Positions 44,343 through 52,889 of a stretch of 64,000 nt of DNA are shown here, piece by piece. Position numbers and translations under genes: made by a program. The stretch's first letter is position 1. Each line of letters opens with the position of its first letter. The stretch is from Pseudomonadales bacterium (GTDB lineage: Bacteria; Pseudomonadota; Gammaproteobacteria; Pseudomonadales; Azotimanducaceae). The notes beneath the pieces are model-generated. The model had not been told where the DNA came from and searched no databases. It saw nothing but the letters and a program-made list of their open reading frames with translations. The stretch lies in assembly GCA_023300545.1 (NCBI GenBank), contig JALZVT010000003.1:1-64000 (forward strand). Direction: 5' to 3'.

Positions 44343-45113
44343 ATGACCGAATTCTGCATTGTCGAAAAAGCTGATCACATAATGACCGTGACCATCAATC
44401 GGCCCGAGCGCTTGAACTCGCTGCACCCGCCTGCGAACGCAGAATTGGGGGAAGTCTTTGATGATTATGCCAATGATCCTGACATGTGGGTTGCCATCAT
44501 CACCGGCGCAGGCCGTGGATTCTCTGCCGGTAACGACCTGCGCTATCAGGCCGAAGGCGGCGAACGCATGGCAACGCCTCGCGGCTTTGGTGGGCTGACC
44601 TCGCGGTTTGACCTGACCAAACCGGTTATCGCAGCGGTAAACGGGTTTGCCATGGGCGGCGGGTTTGAAATTGCGCTGGCCTGCGATCTCATCATCGCCG
44701 CAGACACTGCGCGCTTTGCCTTGCCAGAACCCAAGGTAGGCTTGGCAGCATTGGCTGGAGGGCTGAACCGCCTACCACGCCAAATTGGCTCAAAGCGCGC
44801 CCTCGGCATGATTCTCACTGGCAGACAGGTGCCTGCGGAAGAAGGCGAAAGCCTAGGGTTTGTTAACGAGGTAGTCGCGGCTGATGACCTGATGCCGGCC
44901 GCAATGCGCTGGGCAAAACTGATTTGCGAATGCGCGCCCTTATCGATTCGTGCCAGCAAAGATGTGGTGTATCGCAGCCTGGATCACGCGTCGTTGGAAG
45001 ACTCGATGACCGCCAACTACGACTCCGTGCGAGCAATGCTAAAAAGCAGCGACTTTGTGGAAGGTCCTAAGGCGTTCGCTGAAAAGCGTTCGCCAAACTG
45101 GACCGGTAGCTAG
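44343..45113 (+). CDS. Enoyl-CoA hydratase/isomerase family protein
   Basis: 256-residue crotonase-fold protein. CoA and oxyanion-hole regions are ITGAGRGFSAGNDLRYQAEGG and NGFAMGGGFEIALACDLIIAADTARFALPEPKVGLAALAGGLNRLPRQIG. In the latter the two positions that are acidic in hydratases (the Glu pair of rat crotonase) are not both present, so it may be an isomerase or act on another acyl-CoA. AAAGAGAGAA upstream is a fair ribosome site. Converges with a small unknown gene 7 nt away. Confidence 0.86.
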   Translation: MTEFCIVEKADHIMTVTINRPERLNSLHPPANAELGEVFDDYANDPDMWVAIITGAGRGFSAGNDLRYQAEGGERMATPRGFGGLTSRFDLTKPVIAAVNGFAMGGGFEIALACDLIIAADTARFALPEPKVGLAALAGGLNRLPRQIGSKRALGMILTGRQVPAEEGESLGFVNEVVAADDLMPAAMRWAKLICECAPLSIRASKDVVYRSLDHASLEDSMTANYDSVRAMLKSSDFVEGPKAFAEKRSPNWTGS

Positions 45114-45119
45114 CGCCGG

Positions 45120-45326
45120 TTAAGACGCCTTGCCTGAGGAGACAAAGTCAGAACGAGCCGCGTCTAGTGCGTCAGCAATGACGGTGACCGCCAGACAGAC
45201 GTCGTTGAGGGCAGCCTCTTCACCACGAAACGCCATTTCCGCAACAATTTCCACGCGTGGAATGGCAACGTGCAGCGTATCCGGGGCGGTCTCAAACTGG
45301 CCTGGGTATTTTCCTTCGGTATGCAT
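45120..45326 (-). CDS. Small protein of unknown function, 68 residues
   Basis: Starts MHTEGKYPGQFETAPDTLHV and continues with an acidic helical stretch EEAALNDVCLAVTVIADALDAARSDF. GAGAGGACC about 10 nt before the ATG supports translation. The frame is open further up, but that part is Arg-rich and unconvincing. No family recognised. Perhaps a small regulator or chaperone. Confidence 0.45.
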   Translation of the reverse strand: MHTEGKYPGQFETAPDTLHVAIPRVEIVAEMAFRGEEAALNDVCLAVTVIADALDAARSDFVSSGKAS

Positions 45327-45686
45327 ATCGATTTGGTCCTCTCTCGGTCTTTTCACAGGACTGCGCCCTGCGCTCTCTCTACGTGTGTGCAGTACAGATC
45401 GGCGATCCCAACCATCTGCAGTGGCAACACGCCTTAGGTATCTATAACTACCAAAGCATTTCAGGATTCGTGCCAACGATTAGACCGTCTACATAAACCA
45501 TTCAACTTATTGTTTTATAAGGATTTTACGAAGTTCCTGCAAAAAGGAGAGCTACGCCTCAAAGCCCTCCAGATACGCCCTACTGCGACCGAAATTGCCG
45601 CGTCGCGACCGTGCGTGATGGACATCACATATTGGTGATCTCGGGTACAATCAGCTGCGTTGTTCAGACCTAGACAGGACCGATGC
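45327..45686. other. Gene-free stretch before the rhodanese gene
   Basis: 360 bp between the divergent small gene and the rhodanese gene. It should hold promoters for both. It is AT-richer around 45480-45530. It contains a dyad ATCAC-ATATTG-GTGAT (45625-45640) followed by TACAAT (45646-45651), a possible -10 lacking a good -35, which would suit an activated or repressed promoter. Confidence 0.4.
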
Positions 45687-46139
45687 ATGACCGATGGAAT
45701 GAGAGTGACCGCCAAGAGCCTTGTGGCCGCCGCGAACGCTGAGATAACCACCTTGAGTGTAGCCGACGCAGCCACCCTCAAAGACAGCCCAGACCATCTG
45801 TTTGTCGATCTGCGCGACGTGCGCGAACTGGAGCGCGAAGGCACTATCCCCAACGCCTTTCATTCACCCCGCGGCATGCTTGAATTCTGGGTCGACCCTG
45901 ACAGCCCCTATTTCAAACCCGAGTTCGGCACAGGGAAGACTTATGTGTTTTTCTGCCAGAGCGGCTGGCGTTCGGCCATCGCCACCAAGGTTGTCCAAGA
46001 CATGGGCCTGAGCCCGGTTGCCCACATCGATGGCGGTTTTCGCGCCTGGTGCGACGCACAACAAAGCCAACAGAGCTACGACGACAACCGTGCGGCCAAC
46101 AAAGCGCGTCAAAAAGCCGTAGACAAGGCATCTGGCTGA
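45687..46139 (+). CDS. Rhodanese-like domain protein
   Basis: 150 residues with one rhodanese domain: HLFVDLRDVRELEREGTIPNAFHSPRGMLEFWVDPDSPYFKP, active-site Cys in VFFCQSGWRSAIATKVVQDMG, then HIDGGFRAW. Probable sulfurtransferase. The loop CQSGWRS is six residues, the size for persulfide chemistry. AGGA at 45676-45679 supports the ATG at 45687 over the in-frame one at 45660. Ends in a charged Lys/Asp/Gln-rich tail. Confidence 0.88.
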   Translation: MTDGMRVTAKSLVAAANAEITTLSVADAATLKDSPDHLFVDLRDVRELEREGTIPNAFHSPRGMLEFWVDPDSPYFKPEFGTGKTYVFFCQSGWRSAIATKVVQDMGLSPVAHIDGGFRAWCDAQQSQQSYDDNRAANKARQKAVDKASG

Positions 46140-46149
46140 TTACCCCACC

Positions 46150-47652
46150 ATGAACTCAAGAAATGCGCTTATCGCCTGCCTCGCCTTCATTGGCGGTTTT
46201 GTCATCATGTCGATCGAACTGCTCGGCGGCAGACTGCTTGCGCCCTGGTTCGGCAGCAGCATCTACGTCTGGGGGTCGGTCATCAGCGTGTTTATGCTGG
46301 CGCTGGCACTGGGCTATTACATCGGCGGGCGCTGGTCAGTCCACAATCCGAGCCTCGCCCGCTTCGGCTGCGTGTTTATCGTGGGCGGCATTATCTTATT
46401 GCCTCTAATGCTAAGTGCAGAGACCGTCATGGAAGCCGTCTTCGAACAGGTTAGCGACCCCCGCTACGGTTCGTTACTCGCCGCCTCAATTCTGTTTATC
46501 GCGCCTACGCTTACGCTTGGAATAATCTCGCCTTACAGTGTCAGATTGCTGGTCGAAGACAGCGATCGCGCGGGCGAAGTGGCCGGTCGTCTATACTTTT
46601 TCTCAACCCTTGGCAGTGCCATCGGCACCCTTGCCACGTCGTTTTATTTTGTGCTCTGGTTCGAGATGCAGACCATTTTCATTAGCCTTTGTTTGACACT
46701 CGTCGCCTGTGGTTGCGCTGCATTCATTGGCCACAGAAAATGGCCGGTCACGCTTGCACCCGGTGCTGTAACCGCCGCTCTTGCCCTGGTGATACTGCCA
46801 CTGCTCACGCTACCCGCTGACGCAGCCGGCCGTGTCATTCACAAAGAACGGAGCCTCTATCGGACCGTCATGGTGGTGCAAGACAGCAAACGCCTCTGCA
46901 TGCAGTTCAGCGTTCGGCGTGAGCAGCGCAATCAGTCCTGCAAAGACCGCCGCGACGCACGGCGACTAGTTTTTGACTATGCAAAACTGGTGTTTGCCGG
47001 TTTCTTGGCCACACCCGAACCAAAGTCAATTTTAGTGGTTGGCCTCGGTGGCGGCACCTTGCCCGTCACTTTCCGCGAACTACTGCCAAAGGCTCGCATT
47101 GATGTTGTCGAAATCGACCCAGCCGTCGTTAGCGTTGCCGAGCAATTTTTCGATTATGCGATATCACCTCCTGGCGATCTGCACGTTCAAGACGCCCGAA
47201 TTTTTGGTAAACGCGCGGCTAAAGGCGACATCCGCTACGATCTGATTGTGCTCGATGCCTTTAATGGCGACTACATTCCCGAGCACCTGATGACCCGCGA
47301 ATACCTGCAGGAAACACAAAAACTACTGAGCCCTGGCGGCGTGTTGCTTGCAAACACCTTCTCAATCAGCAAGCTGTACCACCACGAGAGCGCAACCTAC
47401 GCGAGCGTGTTTGGTAAACTCATCAATGTCACCACACCGTCGAGTGCCAACCGGGTGATCATGGCGATCAATGGCCCCACCCCCTCAGAAGAGGCTATCG
47501 ACAACAACGTCGCTCGCTGGCAAAAGACACTCGAAAAATACGGTGTTGATATGGCCAAGGTTCGTAGCCAGATGGATGACAGTCGTGATTGGGATCAAGA
47601 CGCACGCGTCCTCACTGACCAGTACTCTCCGGCAAATCTGCTACAGAACTAG
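46150..47652 (+). CDS. Membrane-bound spermidine-synthase-like protein
   Basis: 500 residues. The first 240 hold about seven transmembrane helices (start MNSRNALIACLAFIGGFVIMSIELLGGRLLAPWFGSSIYVWGSVIS, the FAxG...ELLxGRxLAP pattern of this family). The rest is a class I methyltransferase-like aminopropyltransferase fold with ILVVGLGGGTLPVTF, IDVVEIDPAVVSVAEQFF, HVQDARIF and YDLIVLDAFNGDYIPEHL. It resembles the fused membrane/SpeE proteins seen in many proteobacteria. The reaction is unproven and polyamine synthesis is only one option. The last 41 nt overlap the convergent AMP-ligase-like gene. Confidence 0.85.
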   Translation: MNSRNALIACLAFIGGFVIMSIELLGGRLLAPWFGSSIYVWGSVISVFMLALALGYYIGGRWSVHNPSLARFGCVFIVGGIILLPLMLSAETVMEAVFEQVSDPRYGSLLAASILFIAPTLTLGIISPYSVRLLVEDSDRAGEVAGRLYFFSTLGSAIGTLATSFYFVLWFEMQTIFISLCLTLVACGCAAFIGHRKWPVTLAPGAVTAALALVILPLLTLPADAAGRVIHKERSLYRTVMVVQDSKRLCMQFSVRREQRNQSCKDRRDARRLVFDYAKLVFAGFLATPEPKSILVVGLGGGTLPVTFRELLPKARIDVVEIDPAVVSVAEQFFDYAISPPGDLHVQDARIFGKRAAKGDIRYDLIVLDAFNGDYIPEHLMTREYLQETQKLLSPGGVLLANTFSISKLYHHESATYASVFGKLINVTTPSSANRVIMAINGPTPSEEAIDNNVARWQKTLEKYGVDMAKVRSQMDDSRDWDQDARVLTDQYSPANLLQN

Positions 47653-48496
47653 ATTGTTGCTCGACCAATGCCCAGACCGCGTCGAGGTCTGGCGCACCAC
47701 TGCGAGTTCGGGGCAGCACCTCGACCAGAATAATGCCTTGGGGGCACTTCGCCGCCGATAACCCCCGCCGCATGAACTCCAACAGCTCAACTTCGAGCAC
47801 CGGACTTCTATCACCGGTTACTTCAGCACAGCCAAAGAAGCCCGCTGACAGCCCCTGACCCAGGGCGCGATCCGCAGATACGGCAAGCAGGCATGCGCCC
47901 GTAACGCGCGGGTGGCTTGCCAGCCGTGCAGCCCCTTCATAGGGCATGAGCAGGCTCTCATCAGCGTGAATACAGTTCGCACTCGACCCCAAAACATGGA
48001 CCCAACCTTGCTGATCCACATAGCCAACCGGTCCGTCACTGGAACGAAGCTTGGAACCGCTCAACCAACCCGCATGACCGGCCGGCTGAATCTCACCGCT
48101 TGAGCTCAGGCAGATTATCCCGTTGCCTGCAGCTGACCGGAGTTGCCCGTAACACAAGGTTATTCCGAGCGCCTCAATGAGCCCCAGCGCCACTGAAGCG
48201 TCCGCCTCTTCCAACAGCCAAACGTCAACTTTGCTTGCTAAAGCCAGGGCTACGAGCCCCCTCAAACTGGATTGTTCGAGGCTGCCGCATAACAACAGGC
48301 GGTCGGCTTGAGTCAGGGCCCGAGCAACCGGCAGATACGCCTCTGGGCTTGTGCTGGTCCCGGCATCCACCAACGTTGTCCCCGCCGTCACTGCCGCCAG
48401 CTCTGAGCCGACAAGCGGCGCAGGCAGGTGGGCCAAATCAGCTTGCAGTTGCTCCAACGTCTGAACATCCGCTCGCCGTACTCGTCCTGTCTTCAA
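47612..48496 (-). CDS. Degenerate AMP-ligase (ANL superfamily)-like protein
   Basis: 294 residues. The second half keeps the order of an adenylate-forming enzyme C-terminus: GPVGYVDQQGWVHVLG (as GDxGYxDxDGYxxxxGR), YEGAARLASHPRVTGACLLAV, ELLEFMRRGLSAAKCPQGIILVEVLPRTRSGAPD. The invariant lysine of RTxSGK is Ala here, and no AMP-binding SGTTGxPK loop is visible. It is therefore probably inactive as a ligase and may be a regulatory or structural relative of O-succinylbenzoate or acyl-CoA ligases. AGGAG before TTG 48496 favours that start over GTG 48514. Confidence 0.6.
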   Translation of the reverse strand: MKTGRVRRADVQTLEQLQADLAHLPAPLVGSELAAVTAGTTLVDAGTSTSPEAYLPVARALTQADRLLLCGSLEQSSLRGLVALALASKVDVWLLEEADASVALGLIEALGITLCYGQLRSAAGNGIICLSSSGEIQPAGHAGWLSGSKLRSSDGPVGYVDQQGWVHVLGSSANCIHADESLLMPYEGAARLASHPRVTGACLLAVSADRALGQGLSAGFFGCAEVTGDRSPVLEVELLEFMRRGLSAAKCPQGIILVEVLPRTRSGAPDLDAVWALVEQQSSSVADLPESTGQ

Positions 48497-48516
48497 ATTC
48501 GTCTCCTGAAACACCT

Positions 48517-48532
48517 GGAAACAAATGTTTCC
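48517..48532. promoter_or_regulatory. Perfect palindrome upstream of the AMP-ligase-like gene
   Basis: GGAAACA-AA-TGTTTCC, 7-bp arms with a 2-bp centre, 20 bp before the preferred TTG start. No T-run on the gene side, so read as an operator. It lies between two divergent genes and could serve either. Confidence 0.45.
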
Positions 48533-48592
48533 TTGATGTCAGACACTTAGCTCAATAACCTTCACGACCTTCTAGCATGGACGATAGACCCC

Positions 48593-48946
48593 TTGGCCAG
48601 CACAGGACAATTTGAGATTTGCTGCAATGGCACGATTGGTGTCGAAATCCACCGCTCTGGGTTTGCAGGCCTATTCCGCCAGTCGATCGACGCCGAATGC
48701 CTACGCTTCGACAGCAGCCAGATGCAAGTAGAGACCACCGCAGAATTCAAGGTCGGCGACGCGTTAGTTGTGGACCTGCAGGTCCTCGACCTGCGATTGG
48801 AAGAACTGACCTGCAAAGTCACCAGCGCCACTGCCACCGAGGCTAACCACTACTACGATATCGATTTCACCATCGGCAACCGCCGTCGTGACACCCAGCA
48901 CTGCCTGCGTCAGCTAGAAAATCTCTACGAGCAGCAATCCCGCTAG
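48593..48946 (+). CDS. Small PilZ-like protein
   Basis: 117 residues with [68 protein letters not shown], which follows the PilZ beta-barrel pattern (ordered strands, xVGDxLxVxL, final YxIxFxI). It lacks RxxxR. Only TTG 48593 is available as start after the in-frame stop at 48548. GGACGA lies upstream. Overlaps the convergent msrB by 4 nt. The assignment is tentative. Confidence 0.5.
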   Translation: MASTGQFEICCNGTIGVEIHRSGFAGLFRQSIDAECLRFDSSQMQVETTAEFKVGDALVVDLQVLDLRLEELTCKVTSATATEANHYYDIDFTIGNRRRDTQHCLRQLENLYEQQSR

Positions 48947-49407
48947 GTCGTTGCTCCCGAGCCGCCTTCTGCCTTGGCCGCGCTAAAGCTCATCGCAAAG
49001 CCATTCATGCAGTAACGTTGCCCAGTTGGCTCAGGGCCGTCTGGAAATACGTGCCCCAAATGCGCGTCACAGCGCGAACACACCACCTCCACCCGGCGCA
49101 TGAAAAATTTGCGGTCTTCATTCAAGCCCACCGCCTCTGGCGCTACTGGCTCATAAAAACTCGGCCAGCCGGTACCTGAATCAAACTTGGTTGCCGAATC
49201 AAACAGTGCCTGCCCACAACACACGCAGTCATAGCTGCCGGTGTCTTTAAGATCCCAGTTACGACCGGTAAAAGCCCGCTCGGTCCCGGCCTTTCGAGTA
49301 ACCTCATACTCTTCTGCACTAAGCTGAGCCCGCCATTCGGCGTCGGTTTTAACCACTTTTTCCGGAGCGGCAGAACTACCAGCCATCGGTATTTGTGTAT
49401 CGGTCAT
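48943..49407 (-). CDS. msrB: Peptide-methionine (R)-S-oxide reductase
   Basis: 154 residues. Zinc-binding cysteines in [13 protein letters not shown] and [23 protein letters not shown], and the catalytic Cys in [13 protein letters not shown]. Repairs oxidised methionine. No signal peptide. The N-terminal 20 residues are Ala/Ser-rich and variable, so the true start may be the second Met. Confidence 0.94.
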   Translation of the reverse strand: MTDTQIPMAGSSAAPEKVVKTDAEWRAQLSAEEYEVTRKAGTERAFTGRNWDLKDTGSYDCVCCGQALFDSATKFDSGTGWPSFYEPVAPEAVGLNEDRKFFMRRVEVVCSRCDAHLGHVFPDGPEPTGQRYCMNGFAMSFSAAKAEGGSGATT

Positions 49408-49536
49408 CGTATGTCCCGTCTAAAACGCTCCGCAGAGCCTGCTTTCCTATTATTATGTCGCACCCCGGTAGATACCAGCCCCCAAAACACGCCACTCAGC
49501 ACACGCCTGCCAGCAAAGGGTACAGAGAGACCGAAT

Positions 49537-50808
49537 ATGAGTACGCCATCGAACACAACCGTGACGCCCGCGGTGACGCCAATCGTTAACCGAGCCCCAT
49601 TGCAGAAGTCACGTAAGCTCGACAACGTCTGCTACGACATTCGCGGCCCTGTGCTGTCTGCGGCCACTGCGCTTGAAGCCGCTGGTCACAAGGTGACCAA
49701 ACTCAACATCGGCAACCCAGCCACCTTTGGCTTTGATTGCCCTGCTGAAATTATTCAGGACGTCGCGACGAATCTCTTGAATGCCCAAGGCTACAGTGAT
49801 TCCAAGGGGCTATTTCCCGCCCGCAAAGCCATTCAGCAGTATTACCAAACACTGGGAATCAACACGCCCCAGGTTGAAGACATTTACATGGGCAACGGTG
49901 TCAGCGAGCTGGTGATGATGGCCATGCAAGCACTGTTGAATGATGGCGACGAAGTACTTATTCCGTCCCCCGACTTTCCGTTGTGGAGCGCCGCGGCCAA
50001 TCTGTGCGGCGGCAAGCCGGTGCATTACCACTGTGACGAACAGGCCGATTGGCAACCCGACCTTGCCCACTTGGAAGCCTGTATCAGCCCACGCACTCGC
50101 GCACTGGTTGTCATCAACCCGAACAATCCGACCGGTGCGGTGTACAGCAAAGAGATGCTACTTGCGCTGGTTGATATCGCACGACGCCACCGACTTGTGC
50201 TGTTGGCCGACGAGATTTACGACAAGGTCATCTACGACGATGAGCTCTACATTCCTATGGCATCACTAGCCGACGACGTCTTCACCTTCACCTTCAGCGG
50301 TCTGTCTAAATCCTATCGTGCAGCCGGTTTTCGCACAGGCTGGATGATGATCTCTGGCCCTAAAGACCATGCTCGCGATTTGATCGAAGGGCTCGATATG
50401 CTGGCCAGCCTGCGCCTGTGCAGTAACGTCCCCGGGCAGTACGCGGTGCAAACCGCCCTCGGCGGCTTTCAGAGCATCGACAATCTCGTGCAACCTGGCG
50501 GCCGATTGCTCGAGCAACGCGATCTGGCGCACCGAATGCTGTGCGACATTCCTGGCGTTACCTGTTTTAAACCCAAGGGCGCGCTCTACCTGTTTCCAAA
50601 GCTAGACGTTAAGAAATTCAATCTGCGCAACGATGAGCAACTCGTACTCGATCTACTTGAGGCAGAAAAAATACTGCTGGTGCACGGACGCGGCTTCAAC
50701 TGGCATGAGCCTGATCATCTCCGCATTGTGTTCCTGCCGGGCGTCGACGAGTTGACGGGTGCTATTGAAGGTATTGCCCGCTTTCTCGACGGTTACCGGC
50801 AGCGCTAG
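49537..50808 (+). CDS. PLP-dependent aminotransferase (AlaA-like)
   Basis: 423 residues, fold type I class I/II. LNIGNPATFGFDCPAEI, GNGVSELVMMAMQALLNDGDEVLIPSPDFPLWSAA, INPNNPTGAVYSKEML, LADEIYDKVIYDD and the PLP lysine in FSGLSKSYRAAGFRTGWM, then RLCSNVPGQYAVQTALGG. These are close to E. coli AlaA (YfbQ), a glutamate-pyruvate aminotransferase. The frame is open from 49393, but AGAGAGA before ATG 49537 and the family start point to 49537. Divergent from msrB. Confidence 0.9.
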   Translation: MSTPSNTTVTPAVTPIVNRAPLQKSRKLDNVCYDIRGPVLSAATALEAAGHKVTKLNIGNPATFGFDCPAEIIQDVATNLLNAQGYSDSKGLFPARKAIQQYYQTLGINTPQVEDIYMGNGVSELVMMAMQALLNDGDEVLIPSPDFPLWSAAANLCGGKPVHYHCDEQADWQPDLAHLEACISPRTRALVVINPNNPTGAVYSKEMLLALVDIARRHRLVLLADEIYDKVIYDDELYIPMASLADDVFTFTFSGLSKSYRAAGFRTGWMMISGPKDHARDLIEGLDMLASLRLCSNVPGQYAVQTALGGFQSIDNLVQPGGRLLEQRDLAHRMLCDIPGVTCFKPKGALYLFPKLDVKKFNLRNDEQLVLDLLEAEKILLVHGRGFNWHEPDHLRIVFLPGVDELTGAIEGIARFLDGYRQR

Positions 50809-50826
50809 CAGCAAAGGTCAGGCTTT

Positions 50827-51294
50827 ATGAGCAACATCAATACCGACGAATTTTTTGCCGACTCAGCCAAGATTCTTACGGTTTTACACAGCGCGTTCCC
50901 GCAACCCATCATTCTGCAGGTCGATGACATTTGCGGCGCAGAAGAGACTGACGAATATGGCATGCACAGCCCACGCTATCTCGCCTGTTTCAGCGCCATG
51001 TTGTGGCTCGCTGAAGAAGGCTATCTGCGCTTTGTCGAAACCATTCGATCAGAGGCAATTGACCAGGCTGTGCTCACTGCACGTTGCTTTGTGCTGTTGA
51101 CCAAACCGGATACCAAAGTGTTCGCTGATCAGGCCGCTCTGTCTGCAAGCAACACTGACCTGCCCGATTCTGTTGCCCTCGAACGCTCAAGTCTCAGCCA
51201 TCAGCTACGCAGCGTACTGCGGCCACGAAATTCGCTGACAATCAATTCAATCATGATGCAGTTAATGAGCACCATGCTTGAAGGCAAGGGTTAG
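50827..51294 (+). CDS. Unknown protein downstream of the aminotransferase gene
   Basis: 155 residues, no family recognised. The middle is hydrophobic and helical (SPRYLACFSAMLWLAEEGYLRFVETI) and reads like the recognition region of a small winged-helix protein. ICGAEETDEYG and a C-terminal NSLTINSIMMQLMSTML are other distinctive parts. AAAGGTCAG before the ATG and an 18-nt gap suggest cotranscription with the aminotransferase gene. Confidence 0.6.
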   Translation: MSNINTDEFFADSAKILTVLHSAFPQPIILQVDDICGAEETDEYGMHSPRYLACFSAMLWLAEEGYLRFVETIRSEAIDQAVLTARCFVLLTKPDTKVFADQAALSASNTDLPDSVALERSSLSHQLRSVLRPRNSLTINSIMMQLMSTMLEGKG

Positions 51295-51335
51295 AGGTCA
51301 AGCGCTAGCAGCTTGAACCGACTCCGCGCGGTCGT

Positions 51336-51806
51336 TCAGTGATCAAGCTGATTGATCTTTGCAACCCGCTTGGCGTGCCGTCCGCCACCAAACTCGCTGT
51401 CGATAAAGCAGCGCAAGATTAAACCCGCCAGCTCACTCCCCAGAACCCTCTGTCCCAGACAAATCACATTGGCGTTGTTGTGCTCGCGAATCATTTTTGC
51501 GGAAAAGGCATCAGCGACAGCGCCAGCGCGAATACCCGGAATTTTATTGGCAGATATCGCCATCCCTTGCCCCGTCCCACACAACAGCAGCCCCAATGCA
51601 GGAACATGAGCTTCCTCGCTCTTGAGCAGTGCGTGACTGAGGTCAGCGGCGACATCAGGGTAGTCCGCCGCTTCAGCGCTGTCGGTTGGCCCAAAGGTCT
51701 CAACAATCTCGTGCCCCCAGCTCAGGAGCAACGCTGAGAGTTGCTCGCGCATCTCAATCGCGCCGTGATCACTGCCTACGTAAAAATGCATAAATTGCAA
51801 AGCCAA
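51336..51806 (-). CDS. rpiB: RpiB/LacA/LacB family sugar-phosphate isomerase
   Basis: 156 residues. YVGSDHGAIEMREQL (base region), DYPDVAADLS, LLLCGTGQGMAISANKIPGIRAGAVADAFSAKMIREHNNANVICLGQRVLG is the family signature. The catalytic cysteine is in LLCGTG. Interconverts ribose-5-phosphate and ribulose-5-phosphate. The ATG at 51791 (MHFYVGSD) may be the true start. Confidence 0.9.
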   Translation of the reverse strand: MALQFMHFYVGSDHGAIEMREQLSALLLSWGHEIVETFGPTDSAEAADYPDVAADLSHALLKSEEAHVPALGLLLCGTGQGMAISANKIPGIRAGAVADAFSAKMIREHNNANVICLGQRVLGSELAGLILRCFIDSEFGGGRHAKRVAKINQLDH

Positions 51807-51845
51807 ATTAACAAGTGGAACCCCATTTTAGCCTGAACAGAGCCG

Positions 51846-52823
51846 CTAACGAATCTGATAAAGCCCTACTTTTAGCGCTCGCTCGGGTTCCGCCTCAGGA
51901 AAATCTTCCGAGTTTGGTAGCCAGCCCAAAGGACGGGCGGCAGGCATCCACCGCGCCACCTGATTCTCGATGAAGTTACGGCCGAGAAACGGCGAGTTCA
52001 GACAAACCACAACCAACGCGCCGGGCGCGAGCATGTTTGCCACCTGCTTCAGTACGCCCGGATACTGCTTCTCGGCATTAAAGCTGCCGCGCTGGTTGGT
52101 GGGCGGATCGATAATCACCATATCGTAAGGGCCATAGCGGCGGACCTTGCCCCAGCTTTTCAACAGATTATGCGGCACATAAGCCACCGCATCGCCGCGG
52201 TGGCCGTTGAGTTCATGATTCTCCACCCCCCAGTCCAGCGCGGGTCGGCTCATGTCGTTATTCACAACTTTGCGGGCGCCACCTTCTATAGCAGCCAGCG
52301 AGAATCCACAGGTGTAGGCAAACAAATTCAGTACGTTGCGTTTGTCTGCTCGCTCCCTGACCCAACTGCGCAATGGGGCGGCATCAAGAAACAGTCCAAC
52401 GTTTTGATTGCCTTGTGGTCGCAGTGCATAACGTAGCCCCTGCTCGACGCCCTCGGTACGCTCTGGCACCTCACCCCAGAGCGTTTCCGCTACCGTTTGC
52501 CGGCCGCGCCGCAATTGCATCATGCAGCCGCGAATCGCGCGAACCTGATCATTGCTGGCGAGAGCAGGCGCTGCTACACCCGACTGCAACAAAGCTCCCA
52601 GCTCGGTGACCGTTTCGTCTTCGTCGGCAAACAAGGCGATAACCAACACATCGCCAAGTAAATCAACGGTGACGTCATCAAAGCCGGGATGGGTTTTACC
52701 GCGACCGTGAAACAGTCGAACCAGAGTGGTGTTGGCATCAACGTCATGCAGCCGCGCAAGGGCGCGTGTCGCAACATACGTCCAGTCGCGAGCTGTCGAA
52801 TGAGGGCTGGCAGATTCAGTCAT
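51846..52823 (-). CDS. Class I SAM-dependent methyltransferase (RlmI-like)
   Basis: 325 residues. RLFHGRGKTHPGFDDVTVDLLGDVLVI is the PUA-linked lead-in of the family. NVGLFLDAAPLRSWVRE, VLNLFAYTCGFSLAAIEGGARKVVNNDMSRPALDWGVENHELNG (SAM site) and MVIIDPPTNQRGSF (catalytic loop) follow. Similar proteins methylate rRNA C5 of cytosine or remain uncharacterised. No RlmI catalytic Cys is clear after the DPP motif, where RlmI-type enzymes carry one, so the target is open. Confidence 0.8.
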   Translation of the reverse strand: MTESASPHSTARDWTYVATRALARLHDVDANTTLVRLFHGRGKTHPGFDDVTVDLLGDVLVIALFADEDETVTELGALLQSGVAAPALASNDQVRAIRGCMMQLRRGRQTVAETLWGEVPERTEGVEQGLRYALRPQGNQNVGLFLDAAPLRSWVRERADKRNVLNLFAYTCGFSLAAIEGGARKVVNNDMSRPALDWGVENHELNGHRGDAVAYVPHNLLKSWGKVRRYGPYDMVIIDPPTNQRGSFNAEKQYPGVLKQVANMLAPGALVVVCLNSPFLGRNFIENQVARWMPAARPLGWLPNSEDFPEAEPERALKVGLYQIR

Positions 52824-52889
52824 GTATTAACTCTTCGGACTCGCTCTGAGGGCTTAAGTGTCGTTTTTCTGGGCAGAATACTCCACCGA

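Noticed and set aside
45515-45853. Minus-strand frame of 112 codons opposite the rhodanese gene start
   Set aside because: Ser/Arg-rich shadow. The plus-strand rhodanese frame has clear motifs and a ribosome site.
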